DNA from: Flavobacterium frigoritolerans
GTDB taxonomy: Bacteria; Bacteroidota; Bacteroidia; Flavobacteriales; Flavobacteriaceae
NCBI RefSeq assembly: GCF_025847275.1
Contig: NZ_JAOZEV010000003.1
Coordinates: 62,001 to 126,000 of the forward strand
Reading direction: 5' to 3'
Length of the DNA: 64,000 bases
In this document: piece by piece, positions 17,179-26,536 of the stretch
Numbering within the stretch: position 1 is the first letter of the stretch
Layout: every line of letters starts with the position of its first letter
Position numbers and translations under genes: made by a program
The notes under the pieces: generated by a model
The model's input: the letters and a program-made list of their open reading frames with translations, nothing else
Databases searched by the model: none
Told to the model about the DNA's origin: nothing

Positions 17179-17631
17179 ATGAAGGATTTATTAATAGAAA
17201 AAATGTACGAGTTGTCCCGAAAACCGTATCAGAAATACATGAAAAAAAATGCTCCTTGGGAAATAAACAAAACTGAATTACTTGCCTATCCTGAAGGAAG
17301 TTTAGGTTATGGTTTGGGAGATTTTCTTCATAGAAATAATTTTGATATCCAAGCTAAATTAGAAGATCATGACATCATTCATGTTTTAACAAATACAGGG
17401 ATCTCGGTTATAGATGAAATTGGAATGCAATATTATCTTTTGGGTAATCGCAAAAAAAGCTTGTATTTATATATAGTAATTCTATCTGGAACTCTCTTTT
17501 ATCCAACACAATTTGGGCATTTTATTAAACAATATAAAAGAGGAAAAAAAGCGATGCCTTTTTATTATTTGGATTTCTCCAAAATGTTATCCACTCCTAT
17601 TCTATCAATTCAAAAAACTTTTAAAATCTAA
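17179..17631 (+). CDS. Coq4-like protein
   Basis: A 150-residue soluble protein with the diagnostic Coq4 metal motif HDxxH-x11-E: His64, Asp65, His68 and Glu80 in HDIIHVLTNTGISVIDE. Other family features are LAYPEGSLGYGLGDFL before the motif and QYYLLGN after it. Coq4 acts in ubiquinone biosynthesis, where it binds a metal and modifies the quinone head group. Flavobacteria use menaquinone, so a different substrate is likely here. It has its own promoter/operator and is followed four bases later by a small membrane gene and then creD. Confidence 0.78.
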   Translation: MKDLLIEKMYELSRKPYQKYMKKNAPWEINKTELLAYPEGSLGYGLGDFLHRNNFDIQAKLEDHDIIHVLTNTGISVIDEIGMQYYLLGNRKKSLYLYIVILSGTLFYPTQFGHFIKQYKRGKKAMPFYYLDFSKMLSTPILSIQKTFKI

Positions 17632-17635
17632 AACT

Positions 17636-17953
17636 ATGAAAAACTTAATTAATGAAGAAAAATTTGAATGTAGAGCATCAACTGAACTCACCATTGGTAG
17701 TCTAATAATTTGTTCGCTCTTTTTTGCACTGCTTCTACTTGTAAAAGACAACTCTTATATCTTGATTGTTGGCTTTCTTTTTACTGTTGCCGCTTTATTT
17801 CTTAATGCCATCATGTTATTTCATTTATTAGAGAGCTTCATTTCTCTACCAAACCAAAGGGATTATATAGGACGTAAAATCCTAATTCTATTATCAAACA
17901 TTCCTATTGCACTTTTATATTATATAATCATTGTTAAACTTAATTTATTATAA
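17636..17953 (+). CDS. Small three-helix membrane protein
   Basis: A 105-residue protein. The frame is open much further upstream, but the ATG at 17636 lies four bases after the Coq4-like stop and avoids overlap. It begins MKNLINEEKFECRAS and has three hydrophobic helices (SLIICSLFFALLLLV, VGFLFTVAALFLNAIMLF, and a C-terminal helix). No family recognised; by position it is part of the CreD module. Confidence 0.65.
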   Translation: MKNLINEEKFECRASTELTIGSLIICSLFFALLLLVKDNSYILIVGFLFTVAALFLNAIMLFHLLESFISLPNQRDYIGRKILILLSNIPIALLYYIIIVKLNLL

Positions 17954-17973
17954 AACTTTTAAACAACTTTACC

Positions 17974-19326
17974 ATGGAAACAAACGAAACTCCAAAACCA
18001 GCTTCAATTTTTCAGTCTAATACTGCCAAGATGATTATGGTAGGATTGCTTACTTTATTTTTACTAATCCCTCTGGAATATGTAAAGAATTTAATCTCAG
18101 AGCGCTCTTATAGACAAAACGATGTTATTGCCGAAATCAATGATAAATGGGGAGAAAGTGTCTATATCTATGGGCCGATATTAAAGATTCCGTATACATC
18201 TTATCAAGAAACCGTAACCATAAACGAAAAAACGAAAGAAACAGTAAAGCAAAAAGTTGCTTCTACTAAATATGCCTATTTTTTTCCTCAAGAATTAAAT
18301 ATCAATTCTAGCATTGACACCAAAATACTCAATCGAAACAATTACGAATCGGCTGTATTTACAACGAATATGCTTTTTAAAGGGAACTACGTTCAACCTG
18401 ATTTTAGCAGTAAGAATATTGCTCCAGAAACTATTCAATGGGACAAAGCAACTATTTTAATTAAAACTACTAATCTAAAAAGCATTAAAGAGGAAGTTAA
18501 AATTAAATTCGGTGACACTAACTATGTTTTTGAACCAGTATATAATTCGTCTAAATCGGATACTACTGAAGCGCTTGAAACGGGTTACATTGATTTAACA
18601 AAAATACTATCGGCTCCTAAAACTGATTATAGTTTTGGTATTACTTACAATGGTAGCAAGCAAATTAAAATTGTTCCGATTGGAAAAACTACCAATGTTG
18701 GAATGAAATCTAATTGGGCTTCTCCTAGTTTTACTGGTAATTTCTTACCTGATGATAAAACAAAAAAGATAAGTGAAACTGGTTTTACAGCAAATTGGAA
18801 AATCTTGCATATCAACAGAGCATTCTCTCAACAAGCTTTTGATATTTTGCCTGATTTAAGTTCGTATAGTTTCGGGGTTGACTTTGTGATTCCTGTTGAT
18901 CAATACCAACAAAATGAGCGTGCCTCTAAATATGGTTTTCTTGTTATTGGACTTACATTTTTAATTTTCTTTTTAATTCAAAACATGAGCAAAATTAGTA
19001 TTCATATTTTTCAATACTCCATGATTGGTTTGGCTCTTATTATGTTTTATACTTTATTGATTTCAATAACCGAACATAGCAATTTTACCAAAGCGTATAT
19101 TTTATCAGGAATAGCCGTTATATCGCTTATTACTGCATATTCATTCTCGATTTTAAAGAATAAAAAGTTTCCGATATTCATTGGGTTTTCACTCACCGGA
19201 TTATACACTTTTATTTATGTTATTATTCAATTAGAGAATTATGCATTGTTAGTAGGTAGCGTAGGGTTGTTTTTAATTCTTGCAGCCGTAATGTACTTTT
19301 CTAGAAAGATAGATTGGGGGAAATAA
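17974..19326 (+). CDS. creD: Cell envelope integrity protein CreD
   Basis: Inner-membrane protein of 450 residues: one N-terminal helix, a large periplasmic domain (about 45-310) and a C-terminal bundle of about five helices. The motif SERSYRQNDVIAEINDKWG after the first helix and FGVDFVIPVDQYQQNERASKYG before the C-terminal bundle are characteristic of CreD (length normal). In enterobacteria it belongs to the CreBC regulon and affects envelope stability; here control is probably by the winged-helix regulator. Terminator follows. Confidence 0.92.
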   Translation: METNETPKPASIFQSNTAKMIMVGLLTLFLLIPLEYVKNLISERSYRQNDVIAEINDKWGESVYIYGPILKIPYTSYQETVTINEKTKETVKQKVASTKYAYFFPQELNINSSIDTKILNRNNYESAVFTTNMLFKGNYVQPDFSSKNIAPETIQWDKATILIKTTNLKSIKEEVKIKFGDTNYVFEPVYNSSKSDTTEALETGYIDLTKILSAPKTDYSFGITYNGSKQIKIVPIGKTTNVGMKSNWASPSFTGNFLPDDKTKKISETGFTANWKILHINRAFSQQAFDILPDLSSYSFGVDFVIPVDQYQQNERASKYGFLVIGLTFLIFFLIQNMSKISIHIFQYSMIGLALIMFYTLLISITEHSNFTKAYILSGIAVISLITAYSFSILKNKKFPIFIGFSLTGLYTFIYVIIQLENYALLVGSVGLFLILAAVMYFSRKIDWGK

Positions 19327-19342
19327 TATAATCAATATAAAA

Positions 19343-19381
19343 GACAAAAGCCACTTAATTATTTAAGCGGCTTTTGTTTTA
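19343..19381. terminator. Bidirectional terminator between creD and the M28 peptidase gene
   Basis: A 15-bp stem (ACAAAAGCCACTTAA paired with TTAAGCGGCTTTTGT, one mismatch) with A- and T-runs on either side serves two convergent genes. Confidence 0.85.
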
Positions 19382-19397
19382 TTTATAAATAGTGAGA

Positions 19398-20780
19398 CTA
19401 TTTTGTCAAGATTCCGTTTTGATCAATAAGATACACTAATGAAGCCATTGTTGCTGCTCCTAGTTCTAGTTCTCTTTTGTTTATTGCATCAAATTTGTCA
19501 TTGGCTGCATGGTGATAATCAAAGTAACGTTGCGAATCTGGCTTTAGTCCTGCTTTTACAAGTGGTTTGGCTGATGTTAAATGTCCAATATCTGATCCGC
19601 TATGCCCTTTTACAAAACTATGGATTAAGTAAGGTTCAAATAAACCTTTATAGCTTTCAATTTTCTTAAAGTTTTCATCATCTGTTTCAAATGAGAAACC
19701 TCTTGGACTGAATCCTCCTGAATCACTCTCTAATGCAAAAATATGGTTCTCTTTATTTTTCTGTGCCATTTCTTCATACATAGCTCCTCCTCTACCTCCA
19801 TTTTCTTCATTCATAAACAAGACTACACGAATTGTATTTTTAGGTTTATATCCTAAGTTTTTAAGGATACGCACTACTTCCATACTTTGTACTACTCCTG
19901 CTCCATCGTCGTGTGAACCATCGGCTAAATCCCAAGAATCAAGATGTCCTCCAACAATCATAATGTTTTGCGGATTCTCAGTTCCTTTCATTTCTCCTAT
20001 TACGTTATGAGACAATACATCTGGTAATTGCTCGCAAGATTGCTTGAAATAAAACTTTAACGTTGGGTTTTTCTTTAAAGATTTACTTAATAATTCAGCT
20101 CCATTTGTACTTATTGCAGCCGTTGGTATGTATTCTGATTTTGGCAAATCCCCATAACTTTGTGTTCCTGTATGTGGAAAATCATCTAATCTCAAATTCA
20201 TAGAACGTACAATTGTTCCTACTGCTCCAAATTTAGCTGCTTCTTTTGCTCCTGCATATCTTTGATCTACACAACCTCCGTATGATTTAAATGTTTCAAC
20301 ATTTTCAGGATCCATTGGTCGGTTAAAGAAGACTATTTTACCTTTTACTTTGGCTCCTAATTCATTTAATTCTTTAATTCCTTGCACTTCGATTACTTCT
20401 GCTGTAATTCCTGTTTTTGGTGTAGCTATAGATCCTCCCAAAGCTGTAATTGGCACTACAGTTTTTGTTTTATTGTCTAAAATATAAGCTGTTTCTTTTT
20501 CTCCACGAACCCAATGTGGCACCATTACTTCTTGAAGATATACTCTATCCAGACCTATACTTTCTAACTGATTTTTTGTGTATTGAACTGCTTCTGCTGC
20601 ATTTGTAGATCCTGATAAACGACCTCCAATATCATTAGATAGATATTCTAACCAAGTATAACATTTAGATTGTGTTAAAGCTGCTTTGTAAATTAATTTA
20701 ATGTTCTTTTCATCTGGTGTTTGCGCGTATGACATTAACCCACTTAAAAGTAAAAGAGTCAATAAAGATGTTTTTCTCAT
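19398..20780 (-). CDS. Secreted M28 family zinc peptidase
   Basis: A 460-residue exported metallopeptidase (signal peptide MRKTSLLTLLLLSGLMSYA, cleavage before Gln20). The domain order is prepro region, PA-like insert (about 120-250), then the M28 catalytic core. Zinc ligands fit GGHLDSWDLADGSHDDGAG (His279, bridging Asp291), the glutamates in MNEENGG (325-326), Asp353 and the histidine of KGHSGSDIGH. The pattern is close to carboxypeptidase Q-like enzymes. It is probably a periplasmic or outer exopeptidase. It stands alone, upstream of the shared terminator. Confidence 0.9.
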   Translation of the reverse strand: MRKTSLLTLLLLSGLMSYAQTPDEKNIKLIYKAALTQSKCYTWLEYLSNDIGGRLSGSTNAAEAVQYTKNQLESIGLDRVYLQEVMVPHWVRGEKETAYILDNKTKTVVPITALGGSIATPKTGITAEVIEVQGIKELNELGAKVKGKIVFFNRPMDPENVETFKSYGGCVDQRYAGAKEAAKFGAVGTIVRSMNLRLDDFPHTGTQSYGDLPKSEYIPTAAISTNGAELLSKSLKKNPTLKFYFKQSCEQLPDVLSHNVIGEMKGTENPQNIMIVGGHLDSWDLADGSHDDGAGVVQSMEVVRILKNLGYKPKNTIRVVLFMNEENGGRGGAMYEEMAQKNKENHIFALESDSGGFSPRGFSFETDDENFKKIESYKGLFEPYLIHSFVKGHSGSDIGHLTSAKPLVKAGLKPDSQRYFDYHHAANDKFDAINKRELELGAATMASLVYLIDQNGILTK

Positions 20781-20953
20781 TGGTTATATAGCATTTTGTT
20801 TGGTTAATTATTCTAATTTTAACTTTATTCTAATCAGTTTCACAAAGAAACAAAATTCTTTATAACTCCGCTAGATTTTAAAGAACCTTTTCTGAAGATT
20901 AAATGTAAATTAATCCGTTGGTACAATTACTTCATCTGTTCGCTTAGCTCATA

Positions 20954-21098
20954 TTTAACACATAGAAACATAGTTTTTATGCGTTAAAAAGAGACCAAAA
21001 AAGAAATATATTTCTTTCACATAGCTCTAACTATATGCATTTAAAACAAGTATAACGCCTTTTTTTGACCGTACAAAACTATGTTTCTATGTGTTAAA
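20954..21098. repeat. Dispersed inverted-repeat element (ACACATAGAAACATAG family), copy 1
   Basis: This lies in the 342-base gap 20781-21122. The 24-bp ends (20954-20977 and 21075-21098; core ACACATAGAAACATAG and its complement) are perfect inverted copies, enclosing about 97 bases that contain a small AGAAATATATTTCT palindrome. Copy 2 is at 23128-23273, so the two copies bracket the GH43 gene. No coding capacity; the design is MITE- or BIME-like. Confidence 0.78.
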
Positions 21099-21122
21099 AT
21101 TAATTGAATTTAACGGGTTAAA

Positions 21123-23060
21123 TTATTTTACTACTATAATCTGATTTTTCTCTGCGATACCATTCTCATTAAAAGCTTCAATAGTAAAATAATATTTTGT
21201 TCCTTTATCTAAACCTCTAAAATCATACTTACTTTCATCATAAACCATTATGCTGTTGTATAATTTATCAGGTGTGATTCCGTAATAAATGGTATATCCT
21301 ATTGCATCTGATTGTTTTTTCCAATGAAGCATTGCATTACGAGAGTCTATAGAACTTCTATCTACTTTAAATTCAGAAACTGGTTTTGGTTTTTCTAACA
21401 ATCCGTTTCCAAAAACTCTAAAATCTGAAACTGCAAATAATCCTGAAGCGTTATGGATATTCACCATTTTTATATAACGCGCATTAATTGGTTTTGTTAG
21501 CTCAACATAATCATGCGGTACATCTTTGTCATTCTTAGACTTATCTACAACCAAAGTCCAATTTACAGCATCGTCGGACATAAATATCTTATACTGATAA
21601 TAGATATCCATTGCCTTATTGTATTGTGTTGCTTTATGATCCGCATAGTTTATTTGCAACGCCTTTATTTGCATTTTTCTTCCTAAATCGAGCTGTAGCC
21701 ATTCGCCGGGATTACTCGTTTTTGCCGACCAATAGGTTTGAATATCTTCATCGGTCAAATTCTTAGCATCATAACATATTTTCTCAAATACTTTTTTCCC
21801 TCCGTTGTCGACTCTATGGGTTTGAACTTCCATACATTCTTCTGAAGAAGAAACGGTTACTGGCTTTTTATACGAAAGTAACATCCAGCCTGAATAAGCT
21901 CCTTTAGTTTGATCTCGCTGTTTTGTTGGTAATACTATTGGAAAATCTCCGTATGATGTAATAGAATACATTATGTCATCTTTATCAAATCCTGCTGGGA
22001 ACATATCGATACGACGTTCAAAACGGTCTTTTATTGAAATTTTGCAGGTCCCTGTATTCCAATAGTTACCATAATTATCGGCAAAGGTATTTCCGTGGCC
22101 TGCTCCTATTACAAATCCTCCTGGTTTATATGACATCGGGTTGTGTTTTTGGTAAACAAATGGGCCTAGCGGATGATCTCCTACATGTACTCCATTGGCA
22201 TATCCTTTAAACTCGGTAGCTGGTGCTCCATATTGCATATAATATTTTCCGTTGTGTTTGGTCATCCAAGCTCCTTCTATAAAATTACCCCAAGGTGCTG
22301 GTTCCATATCATTATTGGGTCCAAAACGTTCCCATCCGTGATTTGCTGGATCTAAACCTACAACTTCTTTTATCTCGCCATATGGACGCTGAATATCCTC
22401 TACTTCGGTTGCTGCGTAAAGCTTCGCATAATCTGCCTGATTTCCTACTGGAAGCCATGTTTTATAATCTACTTCGATACCAACTAAAGGCAATTTTCCG
22501 CTTGAGCCATAATACATGTACACTTTTTTATCATCGTCCTGAAAAATTGCAGGATCCCAAGTTGGCAACATCGCAGTATCTACGTGTCTTGTCCATCGTC
22601 CTGATTTTGGATCAGCAGTTTTCCAAACCGGATGATCTTTTTTCCATGTTGATCCTACATAAAATAAAGTGTCATTTACTACCCAAGCTGCGGGTGCACA
22701 CTGATCATCATCGGCTGGACGTCTCTGAAAACTTCCATAAACAAATTCCCAATTGGACATATCTTTACTCCAAAAGAATCCTGCTTGATTGGTACCAAAT
22801 AAATAATATTCGTTTTTATAGGTAATAATTACCGGATCGGCGCTAGAACGGCGAGATTCGGGAATTCCGTTATGATTTTCGGTTGTATAATTGTATCCAA
22901 TGTTTACTGGATTACAATACGTTGTTGCTGGTTTATTGGGATCAAACCATTCTGTTTTTCCAAAAAAATTCGTTTTCGGCTCTGATGTATGAATTTTACA
23001 TCCTACCAAAAGCAATAAAAGTGCTGCTATTGAATACAGTTTACAACTATTTTTCATCAT
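21123..23060 (-). CDS. GH43-family lipoprotein with F5/8C and fibronectin III domains
   Basis: A 645-residue lipoprotein (lipobox LVGC, Cys21). The five-bladed GH43 domain occupies about residues 45-390. The expected acidic triad is visible: general base Asp75 in SADPVIIT, Asp169 in TWDPAIF, and acid Glu262 in IEGAWM. A discoidin/F5/8C carbohydrate-binding domain follows (about 405-550), then a fibronectin III-like module (about 560-645). GH43 enzymes act on arabinans, xylans or galactans; the substrate is not evident. It sits between the two copies of the inverted-repeat element and is separated from the PUL by the GDPD gene. Confidence 0.88.
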   Translation of the reverse strand: MMKNSCKLYSIAALLLLLVGCKIHTSEPKTNFFGKTEWFDPNKPATTYCNPVNIGYNYTTENHNGIPESRRSSADPVIITYKNEYYLFGTNQAGFFWSKDMSNWEFVYGSFQRRPADDDQCAPAAWVVNDTLFYVGSTWKKDHPVWKTADPKSGRWTRHVDTAMLPTWDPAIFQDDDKKVYMYYGSSGKLPLVGIEVDYKTWLPVGNQADYAKLYAATEVEDIQRPYGEIKEVVGLDPANHGWERFGPNNDMEPAPWGNFIEGAWMTKHNGKYYMQYGAPATEFKGYANGVHVGDHPLGPFVYQKHNPMSYKPGGFVIGAGHGNTFADNYGNYWNTGTCKISIKDRFERRIDMFPAGFDKDDIMYSITSYGDFPIVLPTKQRDQTKGAYSGWMLLSYKKPVTVSSSEECMEVQTHRVDNGGKKVFEKICYDAKNLTDEDIQTYWSAKTSNPGEWLQLDLGRKMQIKALQINYADHKATQYNKAMDIYYQYKIFMSDDAVNWTLVVDKSKNDKDVPHDYVELTKPINARYIKMVNIHNASGLFAVSDFRVFGNGLLEKPKPVSEFKVDRSSIDSRNAMLHWKKQSDAIGYTIYYGITPDKLYNSIMVYDESKYDFRGLDKGTKYYFTIEAFNENGIAEKNQIIVVK

Positions 23061-23127
23061 CTCGTTTTATAATTTATATATAATTTTAGTAGAATCTAAT
23101 ATGTTAGGCATCATCCATAAAACTTTA

Positions 23128-23273
23128 TTTAACGCATAGAAACATAGATTCTATCTATAAAAAAGATGGAAAAAAGAAATACATTTCTTTCACATAACTA
23201 GTACTATGTGCTTTTTAAATAAGTAAAACACCTATTTTGAGCGTACAAAATCTATGTCTTTATGTGTTAAAAT
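23128..23273. repeat. Dispersed inverted-repeat element (ACACATAGAAACATAG family), copy 2
   Basis: Diverged copy of the element at 20954-21098 in the same orientation. The ends at 23128-23150 and about 23251-23273 are inverted with three mismatches, and the interior AGAAATACATTTCTTTCACATA is shared in all but a few bases. It lies just downstream of the GDPD gene. Confidence 0.75.
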
Positions 23274-23309
23274 TAATTACTCCAAAAAATTAGAATCTTA
23301 TAAAAAAAT

Positions 23310-24095
23310 CTATTTTTTAATCTTTATTCTTTCGCTTAATAGCTCTGGCTCGTTGGTTGTTATATAATTAAAATTATTCTCTATAATCCAATCCATATCA
23401 CTGACGTCATTAACCGTCCAAACATTTAAAGTGATATTATTATCCTTTGCTTCTTTTATCCAATCTGGATGTTTTTTAAAAACTGAATAATGATAATCAA
23501 CTCCAGTAATTTTATCTAATTTTACCTCTTTTGGTGATTTATTACCTTCTAGATATTGTAATGTTGTTTTAGAATCCACTGCTCTAATTTGCTTCAAAAT
23601 TTCATAATCAAAACTGATATAAGTAGTTATTTTTTCTGCTTTAAGACTCCTTACTATTTCAACAGCTTTTAGAGCAATTTTTTTTCCTCTCTCCTTACTT
23701 ACGCCCGAAGGTTTTATTTCGCATACCAAAGTTGTATGCTTATTATTTTTTTGTCCTTCTAATATATACTCTCGTAGCGTTGGTAACTTTTCTCCATTAG
23801 AGAGTTTAAACTTTATTAAGTCGGCATATTTTGTTTCTTCAACAATTAGTTTATTATAATGTGGGTCGTGATTTATTACAAGCGAATCATCAACTGTCAT
23901 GACTACATCAAATTCTGATCCTACTGCTTTTAAATCAATAGCATGCCTAAGTGCTGCAATTGAGTTTTCTGGCAAATTATTTTTTTTCCATGCTCCTCGA
24001 TGTGCAACAATTCCATTTTTTGTGATATTACAAGAAGTGAAAACAAATATTGTTAGCATAAAAACTGCTGCTCTAAATATTTTACTAGTATTCAT
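23310..24095 (-). CDS. Glycerophosphodiester phosphodiesterase, lipoprotein
   Basis: Hydrolyses glycerophosphodiesters to glycerol phosphate and an alcohol. It is a 261-residue GDPD-family protein with a lipoprotein signal (FTSC, Cys22). Catalytic and metal residues are present: His32-Arg33 in VAHRGAW, Glu43 in LPEN, Glu61 and Asp63 in SEFDVV, His76 in INHDP. It is followed downstream by the inverted-repeat element. It lies just after the terminator that closes the PUL enzyme operon, so co-transcription with the PUL is not assured. A possible role is removing phosphoglycerol groups from glucans. Confidence 0.9.
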   Translation of the reverse strand: MNTSKIFRAAVFMLTIFVFTSCNITKNGIVAHRGAWKKNNLPENSIAALRHAIDLKAVGSEFDVVMTVDDSLVINHDPHYNKLIVEETKYADLIKFKLSNGEKLPTLREYILEGQKNNKHTTLVCEIKPSGVSKERGKKIALKAVEIVRSLKAEKITTYISFDYEILKQIRAVDSKTTLQYLEGNKSPKEVKLDKITGVDYHYSVFKKHPDWIKEAKDNNITLNVWTVNDVSDMDWIIENNFNYITTNEPELLSERIKIKK

Positions 24096-24163
24096 TGTAG
24101 AGATTTTTAAGGTTAAAATAGTTAATAGTTAGCGCGTTTACTTAAAACTGCTCATTTTAAGTT

Positions 24164-24199
24164 AAAAAAAAGGCCCTTCGAAACCAATAACGAAGGGCC
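24164..24199 (-). terminator. Strong terminator after the GH3 gene
   Basis: The GC-rich perfect stem GGCCCTTCG paired with CGAAGGGCC, with a 10-base loop, is followed on the minus strand by eight U. It marks the 3' end of the susC-to-GH3 operon. Confidence 0.92.
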
Positions 24200-24225
24200 A
24201 AACACGAATCAATCAAACCAACCAA

Positions 24226-26526
24226 TTACTTGATTAACTCAAAACTAACTTTCTTCTCCGCATTTGAGTCAGTTCCAACAAATACGTCGAATTGTCCTGG
24301 CTCAGCAATAAATTTTAAATCAGAATTGTAAAATTTCAAATCTTCAACAGTAATTTCGAAATTCACAGTTCTTTTTTCTCCTTTTTTAAGGTCAATTTTT
24401 TGGAATCCTTTAAGTTCTCTTACTGGTCTTGTAACTGATCCTACTAAATCTCTTATGTATAATTGAACTACTTCTTTTCCATCAAAATTTCCTGTATTTG
24501 TAACATCAACAGTAACATTTAATTTTCCTGTGAAGTTCATTTTATCAGATGAAATTTTCAAGTTTGAGTAATCAAAAGTCGTATAACTTAATCCGTAACC
24601 AAAAGCGTATAGAGGCTCGTTTCTTTCATCAATAAAGTTTGATCTGAATTTCTCAAATTTACCTTCTTTGTTTACTAATGGTCTTCCTGTATTTTTTTGA
24701 TTATAATAAATTGGCACTTGTCCTACGCTCCTTGGGAACGTAGATGTTAATTTCCCTGAAGGATTTTCATCTCCAAATAAAACATCTGCAATTGCATGTC
24801 CTGCTTCACTTCCTGCAAACCAAACATTAAGAATTGCTGGAACAGTTTCGCTTTCTTCTTTTATTACTAACGGGCGACCATCAAATAAAACTACAACAAC
24901 TGGTTTTCCTGTTTTTAATAATGCTTGCAATAAATCTTTTTGCGCTTGCGGAATTTCTAAGTTAGTTCTACTACTGCTCTCTCCACTCATTTCTGCAGAT
25001 TCTCCTATTGCCGCTACAATTACATCTGATTGAGAAGCTACTTTTAAAGCCTCTGCAAGCAACTCTTCTTTAGTTCTATCATCACGATATAATGTTTTAC
25101 CAAACATGGTTGCATTTTTTTCAAATTCAGCATCGTAGTCTAGATTACTTCCTTTTGCATAAAGTACGTTTGTGGACTTACCTGCAACGTCTTTGATTCC
25201 TGCTAATAATGAAATAGCAGTTTTCATATTTGTAGCAACACTCCAAGTACCTGGCATATTTTCTTTAGCATCTGCCAATGGTCCAATTACTGCAATTGTT
25301 CCTGATTTTTTTAAAGGCAAAAATTGATTTTCGTTTTTTAATAAAACCAATGATTGTGAAGCTATTTTTCTTGCTTCGGCTCTATGGCTTGCTGTGAAAA
25401 TCTCTGTTTTAGCTCTCTTTGGATCACAATATTTATACGGATCTTCAAACAATCCTAAATCGTATTTTGCTTCAAGTATAAGACGTACGGCATTGTCTAA
25501 TTGTGCCATACTTACTTTATTCTCTGCCAATGATTTTTTTAATGTAGTAAGAAATCCTTCTCCTACCATATCCATTTCTACACCTGCATTTAATGCCAAT
25601 GCTGATACGGTTTGTAAATCACCCATTCCATGATCAATCATTTCAGGAATTCCTGTATAATCTGTAACTACAAATCCTTTAAAACCCCATTCTTTTCTTA
25701 AAACATCTGTCATAAGCCATTTACTTCCTGTTGCAGGAATTCCATCAACTTCATTAAAAGAGGCCATAACTGAACCTACTCCTGCATCTACAGCTGCTTT
25801 ATATGGAGGGAAATATTCATTATACATTCTTATTTTACTCATATCTACCGTATTGTAATCACGTCCTGCTTCTGGCGCACCATATAAAGCAAAATGTTTT
25901 ACACATGATAAAATGGTATTGTTTTTTGAAAGATCGTGTTGTTGGTATCCATTTACCATCGCTTTTGCAATTTCGCTACCTAAGTATGGATCTTCTCCTG
26001 AACCTTCAGAAACTCTACCCCAACGTGGATCACGAGAAATATCTACCATTGGTGAGAATGTCCAGTTAATACCATCGGCACTAGCCTCTTTTGCAGCAAT
26101 TTGAGCACTTCTTTCTATCGCTTTCATATCCCAAATACAAGATAATCCTAGTGGTATCGGGAATGTAGTTTCATAACCATGAATAACATCCATTCCAAAA
26201 AGCAATGGAATTTTCAATCGGCTTTTTTCGACTGCAATTTTTTGTACTTCTTTTATTTTTTGAACTGATTTAATATTGAATAAACCTCCTACTTTACCTT
26301 CTTCAATATTTTTAGCAACATTAGAACTATTAGCCTGACCTGTTGTTATATCTCCCGAGGTTGGTAAATTTAACTGTCCGATTTTTTCATCTACTGTCAT
26401 TTTTGACATCAACTCTGAAACGAACTCTGATCTTGGCTTAATTTTTACAGTTTTTTTGGCTTCTTTTTTTTGAGCATAACTCATAAAAGCACATCCTAAA
26501 AAGAGTATTACTAATTTGTTTTTCAT
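24226..26526 (-). CDS. GH3 family beta-glucosidase
   Basis: Exported 766-residue exo-acting beta-glucosidase (signal peptide through SYAQ at residue 19). The N-terminal GH3 barrel carries KHF (210-212) and the nucleophile Asp289 in GFVVTDYTG. The second alpha/beta domain follows (about 390-620), and a fibronectin III-like C-terminal domain ends the chain. It is the last gene of the operon, ten bases after the esterase. Together with the GH144-like enzyme it resembles the known Bacteroides pairing of a GH3 beta-1,2-glucosidase with an endo-beta-1,2-glucanase, but GH3 alone does not fix the linkage. Confidence 0.93.
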   Translation of the reverse strand: MKNKLVILFLGCAFMSYAQKKEAKKTVKIKPRSEFVSELMSKMTVDEKIGQLNLPTSGDITTGQANSSNVAKNIEEGKVGGLFNIKSVQKIKEVQKIAVEKSRLKIPLLFGMDVIHGYETTFPIPLGLSCIWDMKAIERSAQIAAKEASADGINWTFSPMVDISRDPRWGRVSEGSGEDPYLGSEIAKAMVNGYQQHDLSKNNTILSCVKHFALYGAPEAGRDYNTVDMSKIRMYNEYFPPYKAAVDAGVGSVMASFNEVDGIPATGSKWLMTDVLRKEWGFKGFVVTDYTGIPEMIDHGMGDLQTVSALALNAGVEMDMVGEGFLTTLKKSLAENKVSMAQLDNAVRLILEAKYDLGLFEDPYKYCDPKRAKTEIFTASHRAEARKIASQSLVLLKNENQFLPLKKSGTIAVIGPLADAKENMPGTWSVATNMKTAISLLAGIKDVAGKSTNVLYAKGSNLDYDAEFEKNATMFGKTLYRDDRTKEELLAEALKVASQSDVIVAAIGESAEMSGESSSRTNLEIPQAQKDLLQALLKTGKPVVVVLFDGRPLVIKEESETVPAILNVWFAGSEAGHAIADVLFGDENPSGKLTSTFPRSVGQVPIYYNQKNTGRPLVNKEGKFEKFRSNFIDERNEPLYAFGYGLSYTTFDYSNLKISSDKMNFTGKLNVTVDVTNTGNFDGKEVVQLYIRDLVGSVTRPVRELKGFQKIDLKKGEKRTVNFEITVEDLKFYNSDLKFIAEPGQFDVFVGTDSNAEKKVSFELIK

Positions 26527-26536
26527 TCTATAATTT

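Noticed and set aside
17513..17635. 41-residue extension of the small membrane protein
   Set aside because: It lies within the Coq4-like gene in another frame; the ATG four bases after that gene is the natural start.
22295..22825. 176-codon open frame opposite the GH43 gene
   Set aside because: Antisense to a clear GH43 coding region with catalytic residues; low-complexity translation without motifs.
21123..23060. GH43 gene as part of the beta-1,2-glucan PUL
   Set aside because: It lies beyond the PUL terminator and the GDPD gene and between repeat elements, and its family acts on pentose or galactose polymers; kept as a separate unit.
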